Shown: positions 18,430 to 28,305 of the stretch, piece after piece
How positions within the stretch are numbered: position 1 is the stretch's first letter
Layout of the letters: every line of letters starts with the position of its first letter
DNA from: Candidatus Saccharimonadia bacterium
Lineage (GTDB): Bacteria > Patescibacteriota > Saccharimonadia > Saccharimonadales > Saccharimonadaceae
NCBI GenBank assembly: GCA_023262335.1
Contig: JALRBE010000002.1
Coordinates: 296 to 45,100, forward strand
Length of the DNA: 44,805 nt
Direction: 5' to 3'
Made by a program: the position numbers and the translations under genes
The notes under the pieces: model-generated
Database searches by the model: none
The model's input: the letters and a program-made list of their open reading frames with translations, nothing else
What the model was told of the DNA's origin: nothing

Positions 18430-19741
18430 TTTTCTTTGCTGCCACGCGTGCCGGATAAAACGCGGCAGTCACGGCAATAAGGACCGACAGCGCCATGCAA
18501 GCCGCAAGAACGGCGAGCGATGGGGGCGGTAATTGCAATGATTCAAGACCCTGCGACGAGAGTACCGTCTCGATGCGCGCGTTGATGAGCCGGCAGGCGA
18601 AATAGCCGATAAGACCGCCCGCTACGGCACCAACGACGCCTATGATGAACGCTTGAATGAAATAAAGGCGCGAGATCATGCGTTTGCTGGCGCCGCAAGC
18701 CCGCCATATTTGAATGACTTGTTTTTGCTCGGATACCGACATAAGTAGCGTGTTCACGATGCCGAGTGACGCGCTGATAAGGCTGATAAGGGCGACCGAG
18801 CCGAGAATGATCCAGACGACCGTCGACAGTTGGTTGATTTGGTCGATTTGCTTTTGATACGTAATGGCGCCAAGACCGAGACCTTCGATATCCTTCGCGA
18901 TGCCGGGCACCGCGTCCTGCGACGCGGCGGTGACCAATACGTTGGAGTAGCCGTTCTTCGCGATGGAATCGGTCATGGTTTCGCCGGTCGGCGTCGAAAC
19001 GCGCGGTGACTGGACGGCGCGGCCCCATTCGAGCGGCACGTAAACCTGATTGTCGTTTGCCGACGGTCGCGTGACGCCGACTATCGTTGCCGCGATGGTC
19101 GTGCGGGACCGGTCGAAGGTCGCCTTTGCCTGGCTGGATGCGTTCCAAGCGGGTATTTGCGCGGTGGTGCCACGATACCCCTGCACGCTCGTGAACGCGA
19201 CCGTACGTCCGACCGCGGACTGCGCGTCCTTGATGCCGAGCGCCTTCAGGTATCCGTTCCCAAGCACGATGTTCGGTGTTTTGTCCGCGTTATCGAACCA
19301 CGTGCCAGCAGCAAGCGGTTTTGCCGTGCCGGCATTAGACGTTGCTATGGTGTTGGAGACGTAAGACGTCGGATTGCCGTCGAACGCAAAGCTTCGGAGT
19401 TCCCATATGGATACCTGCGGCGTGGCCGACGTGACACCGCGCAGCTTTTCGAGCCGCGAAACCGTTTCGTCCGTCAGTTTTTCCGCGCTGGTATCGGTCG
19501 CTTGTATGGAGCTGCCGAAGAAACCTCCTCCGACCGAACTGTTGGCGCTGACCATGATCGTTGACAGAGTGTCTCCTTGTTCGAAGTGCCCTACGACGGC
19601 CTCGCGCGTAGTGATGCCTATGGAAACGAGCGTGACCAAAAGCGCGCTGCTCAGCGTAATGGCGGCAACGGTCAGTACGCAGCGAACTGGCTGCGTGATG
19701 ATGTCGCGGAATGCTGTGCGGACGTAATCAAGCGGCCGCAT
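18419..19741 (-). CDS. ABC transporter permease, MacB/FtsX-like
   Basis: Four predicted TM segments with large extracytoplasmic domain; MRPLDYVRTAFRDIITQPVRCVLTVAAITLSSALLVTL; directly follows an ATPase gene. Confidence 0.85.
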   Translation of the reverse strand: MRPLDYVRTAFRDIITQPVRCVLTVAAITLSSALLVTLVSIGITTREAVVGHFEQGDTLSTIMVSANSSVGGGFFGSSIQATDTSAEKLTDETVSRLEKLRGVTSATPQVSIWELRSFAFDGNPTSYVSNTIATSNAGTAKPLAAGTWFDNADKTPNIVLGNGYLKALGIKDAQSAVGRTVAFTSVQGYRGTTAQIPAWNASSQAKATFDRSRTTIAATIVGVTRPSANDNQVYVPLEWGRAVQSPRVSTPTGETMTDSIAKNGYSNVLVTAASQDAVPGIAKDIEGLGLGAITYQKQIDQINQLSTVVWIILGSVALISLISASLGIVNTLLMSVSEQKQVIQIWRACGASKRMISRLYFIQAFIIGVVGAVAGGLIGYFACRLINARIETVLSSQGLESLQLPPPSLAVLAACMALSVLIAVTAAFYPARVAAKKITG

Positions 19742-19742
19742 G

Positions 19743-20411
19743 CTATCCTATCAGCCTTCCGTCTTGCATGCGGATTATCCTGTCGGCCCGTTTCGCGACC
19801 GTTTCGCTATGGGTAACGACAATGAGCGTCGTGCCGAGCGATTTGTGGATCGTCGTCAAGATTTTCAAGATTTTCTCGCCGGTTTCGGAGTCAAGGTTGC
19901 CCGTCGGCTCGTCGGCGATCAGTAGCTTCGGCTGCATGGCGATCGCACGGGCGATGCCTGCCCGTTGTTGCTGGCCACCGGACAAATCGCTCGCTTTCCG
20001 TTCGAGGACATCACCTAGTCCGACAAGCTTCAAAAGCTCACTTGCCCGTTTTTTGCGCTTTCGAGGGCTGATGCCATTGATCTTCAAAGGAACGCACACG
20101 TTTTCGAGCACGCTGTAGTGCGGAACGAGTCTGTAGTCTTGGAAAACGAAGCCGATCGCTTCGTTCCGTAGCCGCGAAAGCGCGCGGTCTCCTTTGGGCA
20201 AGCCAGTCCCAAAGAGCTCGAGGGTGCCTCCCGACGGTTGGTCTAAGAGGCCTAGTATACGTACGAGCGTTGATTTGCCAGACCCTGACGGGCCTGTGAT
20301 GGCGACGAACTCGCCAGTCTGCACGGTCATGTCTGCGCCGTGAAGCACGGCATTGCCTTTTCCGTACGACTTCACTATGTTTTTTGTACTTACCACCGCT
20401 TGAGTACCCAT
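19743..20411 (-). CDS. ABC transporter ATP-binding protein (MacB/LolD-like)
   Basis: GPSGSGKSTLVRIL, LSGGQQQRAGIARAIAMQPKLLIADEPTGNLDS. Start reset to 20411 from TATACT 6 nt upstream. Confidence 0.93.
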   Translation of the reverse strand: MGTQAVVSTKNIVKSYGKGNAVLHGADMTVQTGEFVAITGPSGSGKSTLVRILGLLDQPSGGTLELFGTGLPKGDRALSRLRNEAIGFVFQDYRLVPHYSVLENVCVPLKINGISPRKRKKRASELLKLVGLGDVLERKASDLSGGQQQRAGIARAIAMQPKLLIADEPTGNLDSETGEKILKILTTIHKSLGTTLIVVTHSETVAKRADRIIRMQDGRLIG

Positions 20412-20452
20412 ATATCTAGTATACAAGAACCAGCCGACGTATAATGGAAAGG

Positions 20453-21601
20453 GTGGAGAAGATACGCCCCCTCAAAATCGTTCACTTTCATCATAACGAC
20501 AAGAACAACCTGAACATTGGCGACCAGGCGCATGTGCTGGCGATACAAGAGGCTTTGACGCCCCGTTCAAAACGCCCCGTTCAATTCATCGAAAAATCAA
20601 TCCAGTTGCTGGGCCGCCAAGTCATTCCGAACAAGTTTTATTATCCGAAATCAAAATATTATCCAACGGTTTTTCATAACGTCTACCGCATGTTGATTGG
20701 TGACGGTTTTTACAAAGTGCTTCAAGAATGCAACGATGCCGATTTGGTGATTATTGGCGGCGGCGGCGTTTATATGGGATACTTGTTCCCGTTGAACAAT
20801 TCGTTCATCCGAAAAATTACCACCCCTATAAGTATCGTCGGCGTCGGCTACAATCACAATCTTGGTTCGCCTGATTTCTCAGAACGTCAGCTGGAAAGCG
20901 TCAGGACGATTTCGTCACAAGCGACGCTGCAGTCCGTGCGTGATTCACGGACCGTCGATTTTTTGAAAGAGCAAGGCATAGAGGCGGAACTGATGTGCGA
21001 TCCAGCGATCTTTTTAAGCGAGCGCGACACGGGCCTGGTCACGCGACGAGAGGGTACCGTAAACGTGGGTGTGAACATTGCCAGGCACGGCTGGAATAAC
21101 CAGGACAAACTGAAGGACGCGCTCGTTGACGCCTACTACGAGGCGATCAGGCGCATAGGGTCCGCGCAAAAAGCACGGTTTTATTATATGATGCACCAGC
21201 CGAACGAGCGGTATTACGTCGATGCCCTGCGACAACGAGGGGTCGAATTCGCGGGCGTCATCAACGTGTCTGACGCCCGTGAATTGAAGGGTGCATATGC
21301 GAACTTGGATTTTACCATTTCGATGATGTTGCATTCGACCATTTTGGCGTTCGGGGCGGGCGTGCCGTCAATCAACGTCGGCTACGACGACAAGAACATC
21401 GCTTTCATGCGGATGACCGGCCAGGCGCACCGCTACGTCGGGGTCGATGCGTTGTCGTCGCGAAAGCTTAATAAAATCATAGACGATACTTTGGCGAGAT
21501 TGCCGGCAGAAAAGAAAAACCTTGAAAAATACAAAATGGAGTTTTCGGGCAGATTCGATGATTATATGCAACGGACGCTTGCGCTGGTTACCGATCGATG
21601 A
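20453..21601 (+). CDS. Polysaccharide pyruvyl transferase family protein
   Basis: FHHNDKNNLNIGDQAHVLAIQEAL, LVIIGGGGVYMGYLFPLNNSFIRKI, HSTILAFGAGVPSINVGYDDK. The track ATG 20444 lies inside the TATAAT -10 (20440-20445); GTG 20453 is 7 nt downstream and in frame. Confidence 0.8.
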   Translation: MEKIRPLKIVHFHHNDKNNLNIGDQAHVLAIQEALTPRSKRPVQFIEKSIQLLGRQVIPNKFYYPKSKYYPTVFHNVYRMLIGDGFYKVLQECNDADLVIIGGGGVYMGYLFPLNNSFIRKITTPISIVGVGYNHNLGSPDFSERQLESVRTISSQATLQSVRDSRTVDFLKEQGIEAELMCDPAIFLSERDTGLVTRREGTVNVGVNIARHGWNNQDKLKDALVDAYYEAIRRIGSAQKARFYYMMHQPNERYYVDALRQRGVEFAGVINVSDARELKGAYANLDFTISMMLHSTILAFGAGVPSINVGYDDKNIAFMRMTGQAHRYVGVDALSSRKLNKIIDDTLARLPAEKKNLEKYKMEFSGRFDDYMQRTLALVTDR

Positions 21602-22763
21602 TCGTTTTGAAGTAATCTTCGTGCATCCGCGCGTACTGTTCAAGCGTGAATTCACGGGCCGTTTTCGCGGCATTCACGCCGAGCTCCGCAAGCTTTTTGG
21701 GATCGTTCAATAGCGATACGATTTTTTTCGCGTATCCTTCGGGGTTGCCCATCGGGATGAAATAGCCGTTCTGGCCGTCGCGTAACCAGTCGCCGATTCC
21801 GCCGATGTCGGGCGCGAGCACGGGTGTTCCGGTACTCATGGCTTCGACGCCGACTTTGCCAAAGGTTTCGGCGGGGCTGGATGCCATGAGGAACAAATCG
21901 ATGGTCGCGTAGAACGTTTTTATGGCATCGCGGGACAAGTGACCTGCAAACGTCACGACTCCCTCCAGTCCGAGTCTGGCGACCTGGTCAACCAAAGTGG
22001 CCTTGTAGCTGCCTTCGCCTGCAATCACGAACCGGATATCGGGATCGTGTTTTACGGCGATGGCAACAGCATCGATCATGTAGTCGACGCCCTTGTGTTT
22101 TTCCAGTCGTCCGGCAAAACCAAGCGTTTTTGATGGCGCTGTCTTTTTCGGCTTGACCGGCAGCGGAGAAACTCCCTCTGGAATGTAAATGCTGTCAATG
22201 CCTTCGCGCCGCATCATCGCCTGCGTGTAGTGGCTGTACGAGATAACATGAGGTATTTTTTTGATTCTTCGCATGTAGAGCGGTCGGATGAGATACCGAA
22301 AATAAACGAAGTGCAGTCTGCCGATAGCAGAAAGATCGTTCAGGTCGTAGGGTCGTGATTTGTAATCGGCCAGGGTCAGGCCCCATGGGAGAAGCCATTT
22401 CGTATAGCCCTCCGGACCGTGCACGCAGACGACCAAACGGTAGCCTTTGAGCGCGTACAGCACGGAAGCGCTTGGCTGGTGAAGCGTATGGAGCGTGACG
22501 ATATCGGGTTGGAACGACCGGGCAACTTTTTTGGCTAGCTTGTACGCATCCATGTTAAACGTCGTTCGCAGCAGCTTGCTGAGGCCGCTATCGGGTAGCT
22601 GCTTGAATTCGTGGTCGCTATAATGCGGCAAATCAGGCCGTGCATCGCTGGATATCGTTAGCACCTCGTGACCGCGTGATCGCAATATGTCGTTCGTTAT
22701 GACCAAAGCGTTTTCAACTCCGCCTTGCTCGTACCCTGAACTCACGATTCTTAGTATTTTCAT
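21588..22763 (-). CDS. Glycosyltransferase, GT4-like
   Basis: MKILRIVSSGYEQGGVENALVITNDIL...GFAGRLEKHKGVDYMIDAV...AETFGKVGVEAMSTGTPVLAPDIGGIGDWL. ATG 22763 overlaps upstream stop. Confidence 0.9.
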   Translation of the reverse strand: MKILRIVSSGYEQGGVENALVITNDILRSRGHEVLTISSDARPDLPHYSDHEFKQLPDSGLSKLLRTTFNMDAYKLAKKVARSFQPDIVTLHTLHQPSASVLYALKGYRLVVCVHGPEGYTKWLLPWGLTLADYKSRPYDLNDLSAIGRLHFVYFRYLIRPLYMRRIKKIPHVISYSHYTQAMMRREGIDSIYIPEGVSPLPVKPKKTAPSKTLGFAGRLEKHKGVDYMIDAVAIAVKHDPDIRFVIAGEGSYKATLVDQVARLGLEGVVTFAGHLSRDAIKTFYATIDLFLMASSPAETFGKVGVEAMSTGTPVLAPDIGGIGDWLRDGQNGYFIPMGNPEGYAKKIVSLLNDPKKLAELGVNAAKTAREFTLEQYARMHEDYFKTIIDR

Positions 22764-24058
22764 GATGCCTGCCTTTCTTTTCGTGCTACGTGGCTCCTGT
22801 GTATGACGACCATGATGCCGCCGGCAAACACGGCGAGGAAGCTTCCGATGAGCCAGCCCCAGCCTACGCCCAGTAGTCCGTACGGCTTGGCAAGCAGCCA
22901 GCATAAAACAATGACGCCAATGGCGTTAACGATAGGGGCGACCAAAAGGAAGAAGAGGTTTTTCGTCAATTTGAAGTATGCACCGATCGCGGCGTACAGC
23001 GATACGGCAATGCCGCTGACGCTAAGAAGGCATACGAGAAGATACGAGCCGTCACGGTACCCGGGCCCGAACGCGCTCAGCACGAACGGTGCGACGATGA
23101 TGATCGCGAAGATTGCCGGTATCGTGATTGCCATGACGATCTTGATGCCACGCTTCAAATGCAGCATCATGTTTTCTTCGTCATGAGTCGCTTCGGCCAT
23201 GATCGCTTGGACCGTCGAAAACGCGATGGTATAGAGCAGGCTGGCTATGGTGAACGCTATGTAGAAATACGCGGCAGCGCTCGGTCCGATTTCGTTGACG
23301 ACGATTAACGGCAACAGCGAATCAGGCGCGAGGTTAAGCAGACTGGCAACATATGTCGCGAATCCGTAGCGGTAGGTTTGCTTCAGTACGTTGCCTGAAA
23401 CTTTGAAAGAAGGCCTATATCCTGTCTTCGCGATGATTACCCACATGCTGAGCACGACGTTGATGACCTGCGCGATACCGACGATGATGAATATGACCAT
23501 GGGGTCGTCACCGCCAATGACGAACGGTAGTACTAACTTGGCAAGACTGAATACGATATTGATTATCAGTACGGGTCGGCTGTTATGGTTGGCAACGAGT
23601 ATCGCGGTCGTCAACGTGTTCCATGCGGTGAATATGGTGAACACGGCAAACGCCGCGATCGTCAGCGGCGATTCGGCAACGAACGCGATAGACGGCGATA
23701 TGAACGGAACGATCATGCAAAATGCCACGGATAGCAGGCCTGTGATGATCGCGTTGACTAACAGTCCTGTATTGATAAGCTCGTTTCGATTGTCGGCGCG
23801 AGCGAAGAACCGCGCGAATATCGTATCGAATCCTATCAGCCCGAACAACGATACGAACATCGACATGGACAGCAGGGTCGTCGCCAAGCCGACTGTCTCG
23901 GTATCGAACATCCGCGCGACGATGATCCAGAATACGAATCCAGCCAACGAAACCGCCGCCATGGACAGCATGAGGTAGAGGGAACTTGACAACAGGCGGT
24001 CTTGTCGCAGTGCCTTTAGTCGGTGAATGCTTTGTCGTATCATTTCTGGATTACCCAT
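22760..24058 (-). CDS. Polysaccharide flippase/Wzx-like membrane protein
   Basis: About 12-14 hydrophobic segments; SLYLMLSMAAVSLAGFVFWIIVARMFDTETVGLATTLLSMSMFVSLFGLIGFDTIFARF. Confidence 0.85.
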   Translation of the reverse strand: MGNPEMIRQSIHRLKALRQDRLLSSSLYLMLSMAAVSLAGFVFWIIVARMFDTETVGLATTLLSMSMFVSLFGLIGFDTIFARFFARADNRNELINTGLLVNAIITGLLSVAFCMIVPFISPSIAFVAESPLTIAAFAVFTIFTAWNTLTTAILVANHNSRPVLIINIVFSLAKLVLPFVIGGDDPMVIFIIVGIAQVINVVLSMWVIIAKTGYRPSFKVSGNVLKQTYRYGFATYVASLLNLAPDSLLPLIVVNEIGPSAAAYFYIAFTIASLLYTIAFSTVQAIMAEATHDEENMMLHLKRGIKIVMAITIPAIFAIIIVAPFVLSAFGPGYRDGSYLLVCLLSVSGIAVSLYAAIGAYFKLTKNLFFLLVAPIVNAIGVIVLCWLLAKPYGLLGVGWGWLIGSFLAVFAGGIMVVIHRSHVARKERQAS

Positions 24059-26259
24059 GCCGTACTCGTACCGTTTGAGTATATTTGGTTTATCTCCTGT
24101 TCTGGTCGAGTCACTTTGTAATAGTAGAGGTTACTGTTTAGGTTGATCATATACGCATTTTTAGCTACATTGATGCCATCATTAAAAACGTAAAGTCCAT
24201 CAGTGTTAACCATCGGGCTTGCAATTATCAACTTTTTTTCGCAGTTATTAAGGAATCGCGAGATCGCGTATTTGTCTGCAGCAACAGAGCGTTCATTGTC
24301 GCGGTTGTCACACAGCCATTTACCTGCCTTCTTTTCTGCATCTGTAGAATAGTAAGCGTCATATTGAAATCCGTTATTATTTAAAGCTAGTTGGGGTGCC
24401 GCTCCACCAGTTATCTGCGGGATAAAACCACTCAAATGTAAGAACATAAGTGACATAAACCCGGCTGCAGCTATGTATGTTTTATGATTGTGGCGGATGA
24501 ATCTTGATAGGATCCATAAAATTGCTCCAAGAATTAAAATTGCAAGCATAGTAAGTAATTGTTGAAACATTCGTAAAAGACCGTACTCTACCGACAATTG
24601 GGGCAAGACTGTTATAAGTATGAGTAGTGCCACGCCGGATCCGCAAACAGAGAGGATGAAAAGACTGTAGCGGCTTGATGGTCTGCGTAATAAATCATAA
24701 GAAAGTACTACGAATCCTATAACTAAAAGTATTTGAAACAGCCTCGATATTCCATTTCTAATGTTTGTGTTGAGACTTTCTATAGATACTATGTCGTCAA
24801 GAGGTTTCAACGTATCTGACACCGGTAATTTCTGTTCATTGATTGCTTCGACTTTAATCCCTCCTTTTAAGTATGGCTCAGCATAACTTTGGAGTACGTT
24901 CTGAATATCAAACGATTTTCCTGATAGAATATACTGAACTTCAGATGCCTGGCTCCATTGTCCTGATACAAGACTTGTGAACGTCTTTGTAACTGTATTC
25001 CCTAAGCCGCTCGTGGTTTTGGTGATAACGCCATTCCAAAGTAGCACAAAGACACAAGCAATAATTATCAGAGGAAGGTTTAGAATGGGCAGGGTACGCA
25101 ATTGGCCCTTTCTATCTTCTTTTTTCATCATACGAATGAGAATTTTACTTAGGAGCCAAGCAATGATTAGCAAGCCTAGAGTTACGTATGTAGTTGAATA
25201 GTGGGAAAGAGTCAGGCCAAGGAATACGAAGCCTGTCAAAATGAATAGTTGTTTTCTATCCACATTTAACATCATGAGAAGAAGGAGCATTCCAAAAAAT
25301 AGAAATGCTATTTCTTGTCTGTTAAGCATCGGCATGTCATTTAGGAAAGTGGGAAATGATATAAAAAGAAAACCTGCGAGTAGGGCAAAAGTAGCTCCCC
25401 CGAAACGCTTGGCGATTGAGTAGACAGGAATTACAGATACGGCAAAAATGAGCTGAAATACTACCTTATATATGTATGGATCATAAATGCCAGTTATCTT
25501 TGCCAGAATTGTTGGAAGGATCGTAATACTAAGACAGGCGTTATACGTGTCTCTCAAGCTTCCGATATTCCAAAAGCTATTTTGCATGGTCATTTGAAAG
25601 ACATTGAATTCATGTTGAATGTCATGTCCTGTGATGCCCCACCCTCTCAGTGATATTGAGAACAAAATTGACAACGCGAACATTACAAGGGCATAGGGAT
25701 AATAATTCGAAAGATTCTTTTTTATTATTAAAATAATAAAGATAATGGCAATCGACGCGAACATGATTAAAGTCAAGATATTTGATGCGCCGTTGTTGAG
25801 TCGCATAGCACCTAAGACGCCAAGAAGAGGTAATAGACTCAAAAGTAAAATGATCAAAGCTTGTTTGCCAAAACCACCGTTCCTTTTTAGAGTAGTCGGT
25901 AGGTTGATGTCATATTTTCTTATGCCGAAACAGAGCATTGCGATAACTAGCGAAAGGCTAATAAAGATAGGAAGTGTATCGAGTGGTCGTTGTAGGCCGA
26001 TATAATAAAGTGAGTTTAATATCAGGCCTGTTAGCATTAGGATAAGAATGCTAAAGCCAAGCGAGAAGGAGAATGTCTCCCATTTTCGCCAGTGTGTTCT
26101 ATTGAAATGTAATACGAAAAGCCATCCAGGTACAAAAAGAAAGAAACCAAGAATTATAGTCCAGCTGATCATGTTCTGCAGAGGAAATGAAAGCACTGAT
26201 ACTAGCAAGCCGATCGCGACCAGTTTCCAAGCCCTAATTTTATTATCACGCAGTATCAT
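24040..26259 (-). CDS. Large polytopic membrane protein, DUF2206-like (possible GT-C-type glycosyltransferase)
   Basis: 739 aa, many TM helices; RGWGITGHDIQHEFNVFQM...FPTFLNDMPMLNRQEIAFLFFGMLLLLM; markedly AT-rich. Confidence 0.75.
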   Translation of the reverse strand: MILRDNKIRAWKLVAIGLLVSVLSFPLQNMISWTIILGFFLFVPGWLFVLHFNRTHWRKWETFSFSLGFSILILMLTGLILNSLYYIGLQRPLDTLPIFISLSLVIAMLCFGIRKYDINLPTTLKRNGGFGKQALIILLLSLLPLLGVLGAMRLNNGASNILTLIMFASIAIIFIILIIKKNLSNYYPYALVMFALSILFSISLRGWGITGHDIQHEFNVFQMTMQNSFWNIGSLRDTYNACLSITILPTILAKITGIYDPYIYKVVFQLIFAVSVIPVYSIAKRFGGATFALLAGFLFISFPTFLNDMPMLNRQEIAFLFFGMLLLLMMLNVDRKQLFILTGFVFLGLTLSHYSTTYVTLGLLIIAWLLSKILIRMMKKEDRKGQLRTLPILNLPLIIIACVFVLLWNGVITKTTSGLGNTVTKTFTSLVSGQWSQASEVQYILSGKSFDIQNVLQSYAEPYLKGGIKVEAINEQKLPVSDTLKPLDDIVSIESLNTNIRNGISRLFQILLVIGFVVLSYDLLRRPSSRYSLFILSVCGSGVALLILITVLPQLSVEYGLLRMFQQLLTMLAILILGAILWILSRFIRHNHKTYIAAAGFMSLMFLHLSGFIPQITGGAAPQLALNNNGFQYDAYYSTDAEKKAGKWLCDNRDNERSVAADKYAISRFLNNCEKKLIIASPMVNTDGLYVFNDGINVAKNAYMINLNSNLYYYKVTRPEQEINQIYSNGTSTAWVIQK

Positions 26260-27352
26260 AAACGCCTCCTACTTGTATGGCGACTTTTCCCCAACTATAC
26301 TCATCGGCAAGGCTCCTGGCTGAACGGCTCATTGATTGGTATGTGTCGGGATCGTGAACAAGCGTGTCCACGGCTTTGGCGAAGGCGTGCGCATCGTTCA
26401 GGCCAACAAGCAGTCCTGTCTTTGATTGCTTGACGACGTCTCGCGTGCCTTCGACGTTCGTCGCGACGATGGGCAGCCCCATCGCCATCGCTTCGAGCAG
26501 TACTAACGGCATACCTTCGCGGTCTGACGTCAGGACGAATATATCGGCGTTTTTGTAGAGCGATAAAAGTTCGGGGCCGTTTTTGCGCCCGACAAAATGA
26601 ACGTTAGTAAACTGCGACGTTTTGACTTTTGCAGATAGCTCCGCTTGTTTGTCGCCGCTTCCCACGAGCGTCGCGGTGACGCCGGACGTGACATGTGACA
26701 AGCTGTCGATGAGCATGCCGACGTTCTTTTGCGCTTCTAATCTTCCCACGAACAGCAGCCGGGCAGGCTCGTGAATCGTTCGAGGACTGTCGTAAAAGAA
26801 CTCGGGCGCCACGCCATTCGGCACGACATGGACGTTCTTTTTTGCAACTCCGTATTTGTTCATGACAAGCGACGCGTGAGCGTCGGAAAAAACGATGATG
26901 GCATTGGCTCTGCGCAAAGTGAGAGGGAACAACAACTTTTTATACAGCGAAAACAAAAAACCGAAAGGCCCTGACGCTGCGGCATCGACATGAAAATGAA
27001 TGATGAATTTCGAACGCCGCAAGCGCGCGGCGATAAGCGCGATTTCGGGAACGAATGCCTGCGCGACATGACAGTGAAGTACCGATGCGACCGGTTGCGC
27101 GAGCAAACGGAAAAGGAGGCCAGGTATGATCGGCACGTTCGCGATCTTTGCTCCGGCTAGACGAGATACCTTGTAGCCATTTACTTTTTTGTCGGAATAG
27201 GTAGCGTCGTACCCGACGTTCGACGTCACGACTTCGACCGAATGACCTGTCCGCGCTTGTTCGACGGCCAGATACTCAACGACCTTCTCCAAGCCCCCGA
27301 GCGATGGCGGATAGTACGCGCTCACGTGGATTATCTTCGGCTTGCTCGTCAC
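26246..27352 (-). CDS. Glycosyltransferase, GT4-like
   Basis: KPKIIHVSAYYPPSLGGLEKVVEYLA...LLFVGRLEAQKNVGMLIDSL...DREGMPLVLLEAMAMGLPIVATNVEGTRD. GTG at 27352 overlaps the upstream TGA (GTGA). Confidence 0.9.
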   Translation of the reverse strand: MTSKPKIIHVSAYYPPSLGGLEKVVEYLAVEQARTGHSVEVVTSNVGYDATYSDKKVNGYKVSRLAGAKIANVPIIPGLLFRLLAQPVASVLHCHVAQAFVPEIALIAARLRRSKFIIHFHVDAAASGPFGFLFSLYKKLLFPLTLRRANAIIVFSDAHASLVMNKYGVAKKNVHVVPNGVAPEFFYDSPRTIHEPARLLFVGRLEAQKNVGMLIDSLSHVTSGVTATLVGSGDKQAELSAKVKTSQFTNVHFVGRKNGPELLSLYKNADIFVLTSDREGMPLVLLEAMAMGLPIVATNVEGTRDVVKQSKTGLLVGLNDAHAFAKAVDTLVHDPDTYQSMSRSARSLADEYSWGKVAIQVGGVYDTA

Positions 27353-28305
27353 GACGCAAGCTCCGCTCTGAGCGTTTGCCTGAACGACGGCCTGCTCGCA
27401 AGCTTCGCCAGGCCTATGCATATGCCGATGCTCCAATACGTGTTTTTGATGCACCAAGCCAGAAATGACAAATGCCAGAGTCGCAGGGATAGGCGCTGCG
27501 TAACGATCGTTACGCCGGTCTGTGCGATTGGCAGCAAGAAAATCATCACGATAGCTGGCGGATACAAACACGCGAGCGCAATGCTGAAAAGACCGTACGC
27601 CAAAGGGACCGCGTCGACAGGCCGGAACGCACGGGTCGCGTAGGAGAAATAGAGCTTCCATGTGCCATACAAATACGTCTGCTTGCCGTAGCCTGGAATC
27701 GTGTCCCGCGTCGAATGGAACACTTCGAGGTTCTCGATGAATTCCCACGCGTGGGTCCGCTCCACCCGAGCAGCGAACTCGATGTCTTCGCCATTGACGA
27801 ACGCCTCGTTGAAATACGTGTCGGTCAGGACGTCACGATTGATCGCGCTGTTGCAGGTGCAAAATTGTAAGATGCCTCCGCCAAAAAGCGAGCGCATCGT
27901 ATCGTCGTTAGCTGCGATGGCTTGGGCGAATTTTGTGCGGTAGGACGTCGTTTGTTTGCCAGAAATCATCGCCAAATCCGGCTGTGTCGCGAACGTATGG
28001 CGTATCGTCGCGACCCAGTCGGTACTGACGGTGTCATCGGAATCGACGAACGCGCAGATTCCTTTCTTGACCTTTTCAAGCGCGATGTTGCGTCCATGGG
28101 GTATGTTGTGCGTACCGTTTTTGTACACCGTAATGGCTAGTGACGCGCGATAGTCGCGGACTATCTTTAGCGTGTCATCGGTCGATGCGTCGTCGATGAT
28201 ATGAACGGAAAAGCCAGGGTCGGTTTGGGTGACCAGCGAATCCAAGCAGGCGCGGATGGTCTTGCTGCTATTGTACGTAAGGATAGAGACGGTAATCGAT
28301 TTCAT
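27349..28305 (-). CDS. Glycosyltransferase family 2
   Basis: MKSITVSILTYNSSKTIRACLDSLVTQTDPGFSVHIIDDASTDDTLKIV...FVDSDDTV. Confidence 0.9.
   Translation of the reverse strand: MKSITVSILTYNSSKTIRACLDSLVTQTDPGFSVHIIDDASTDDTLKIVRDYRASLAITVYKNGTHNIPHGRNIALEKVKKGICAFVDSDDTVSTDWVATIRHTFATQPDLAMISGKQTTSYRTKFAQAIAANDDTMRSLFGGGILQFCTCNSAINRDVLTDTYFNEAFVNGEDIEFAARVERTHAWEFIENLEVFHSTRDTIPGYGKQTYLYGTWKLYFSYATRAFRPVDAVPLAYGLFSIALACLYPPAIVMIFLLPIAQTGVTIVTQRLSLRLWHLSFLAWCIKNTYWSIGICIGLAKLASRPSFRQTLRAELAS

Noticed and set aside
26246-27748. N-terminal extension (to 27748) of the GT4 ORF
   Set aside because: The extension overlaps the upstream GT2 gene and is non-homologous; GTG 27352 in a GTGA overlap is the sensible start.
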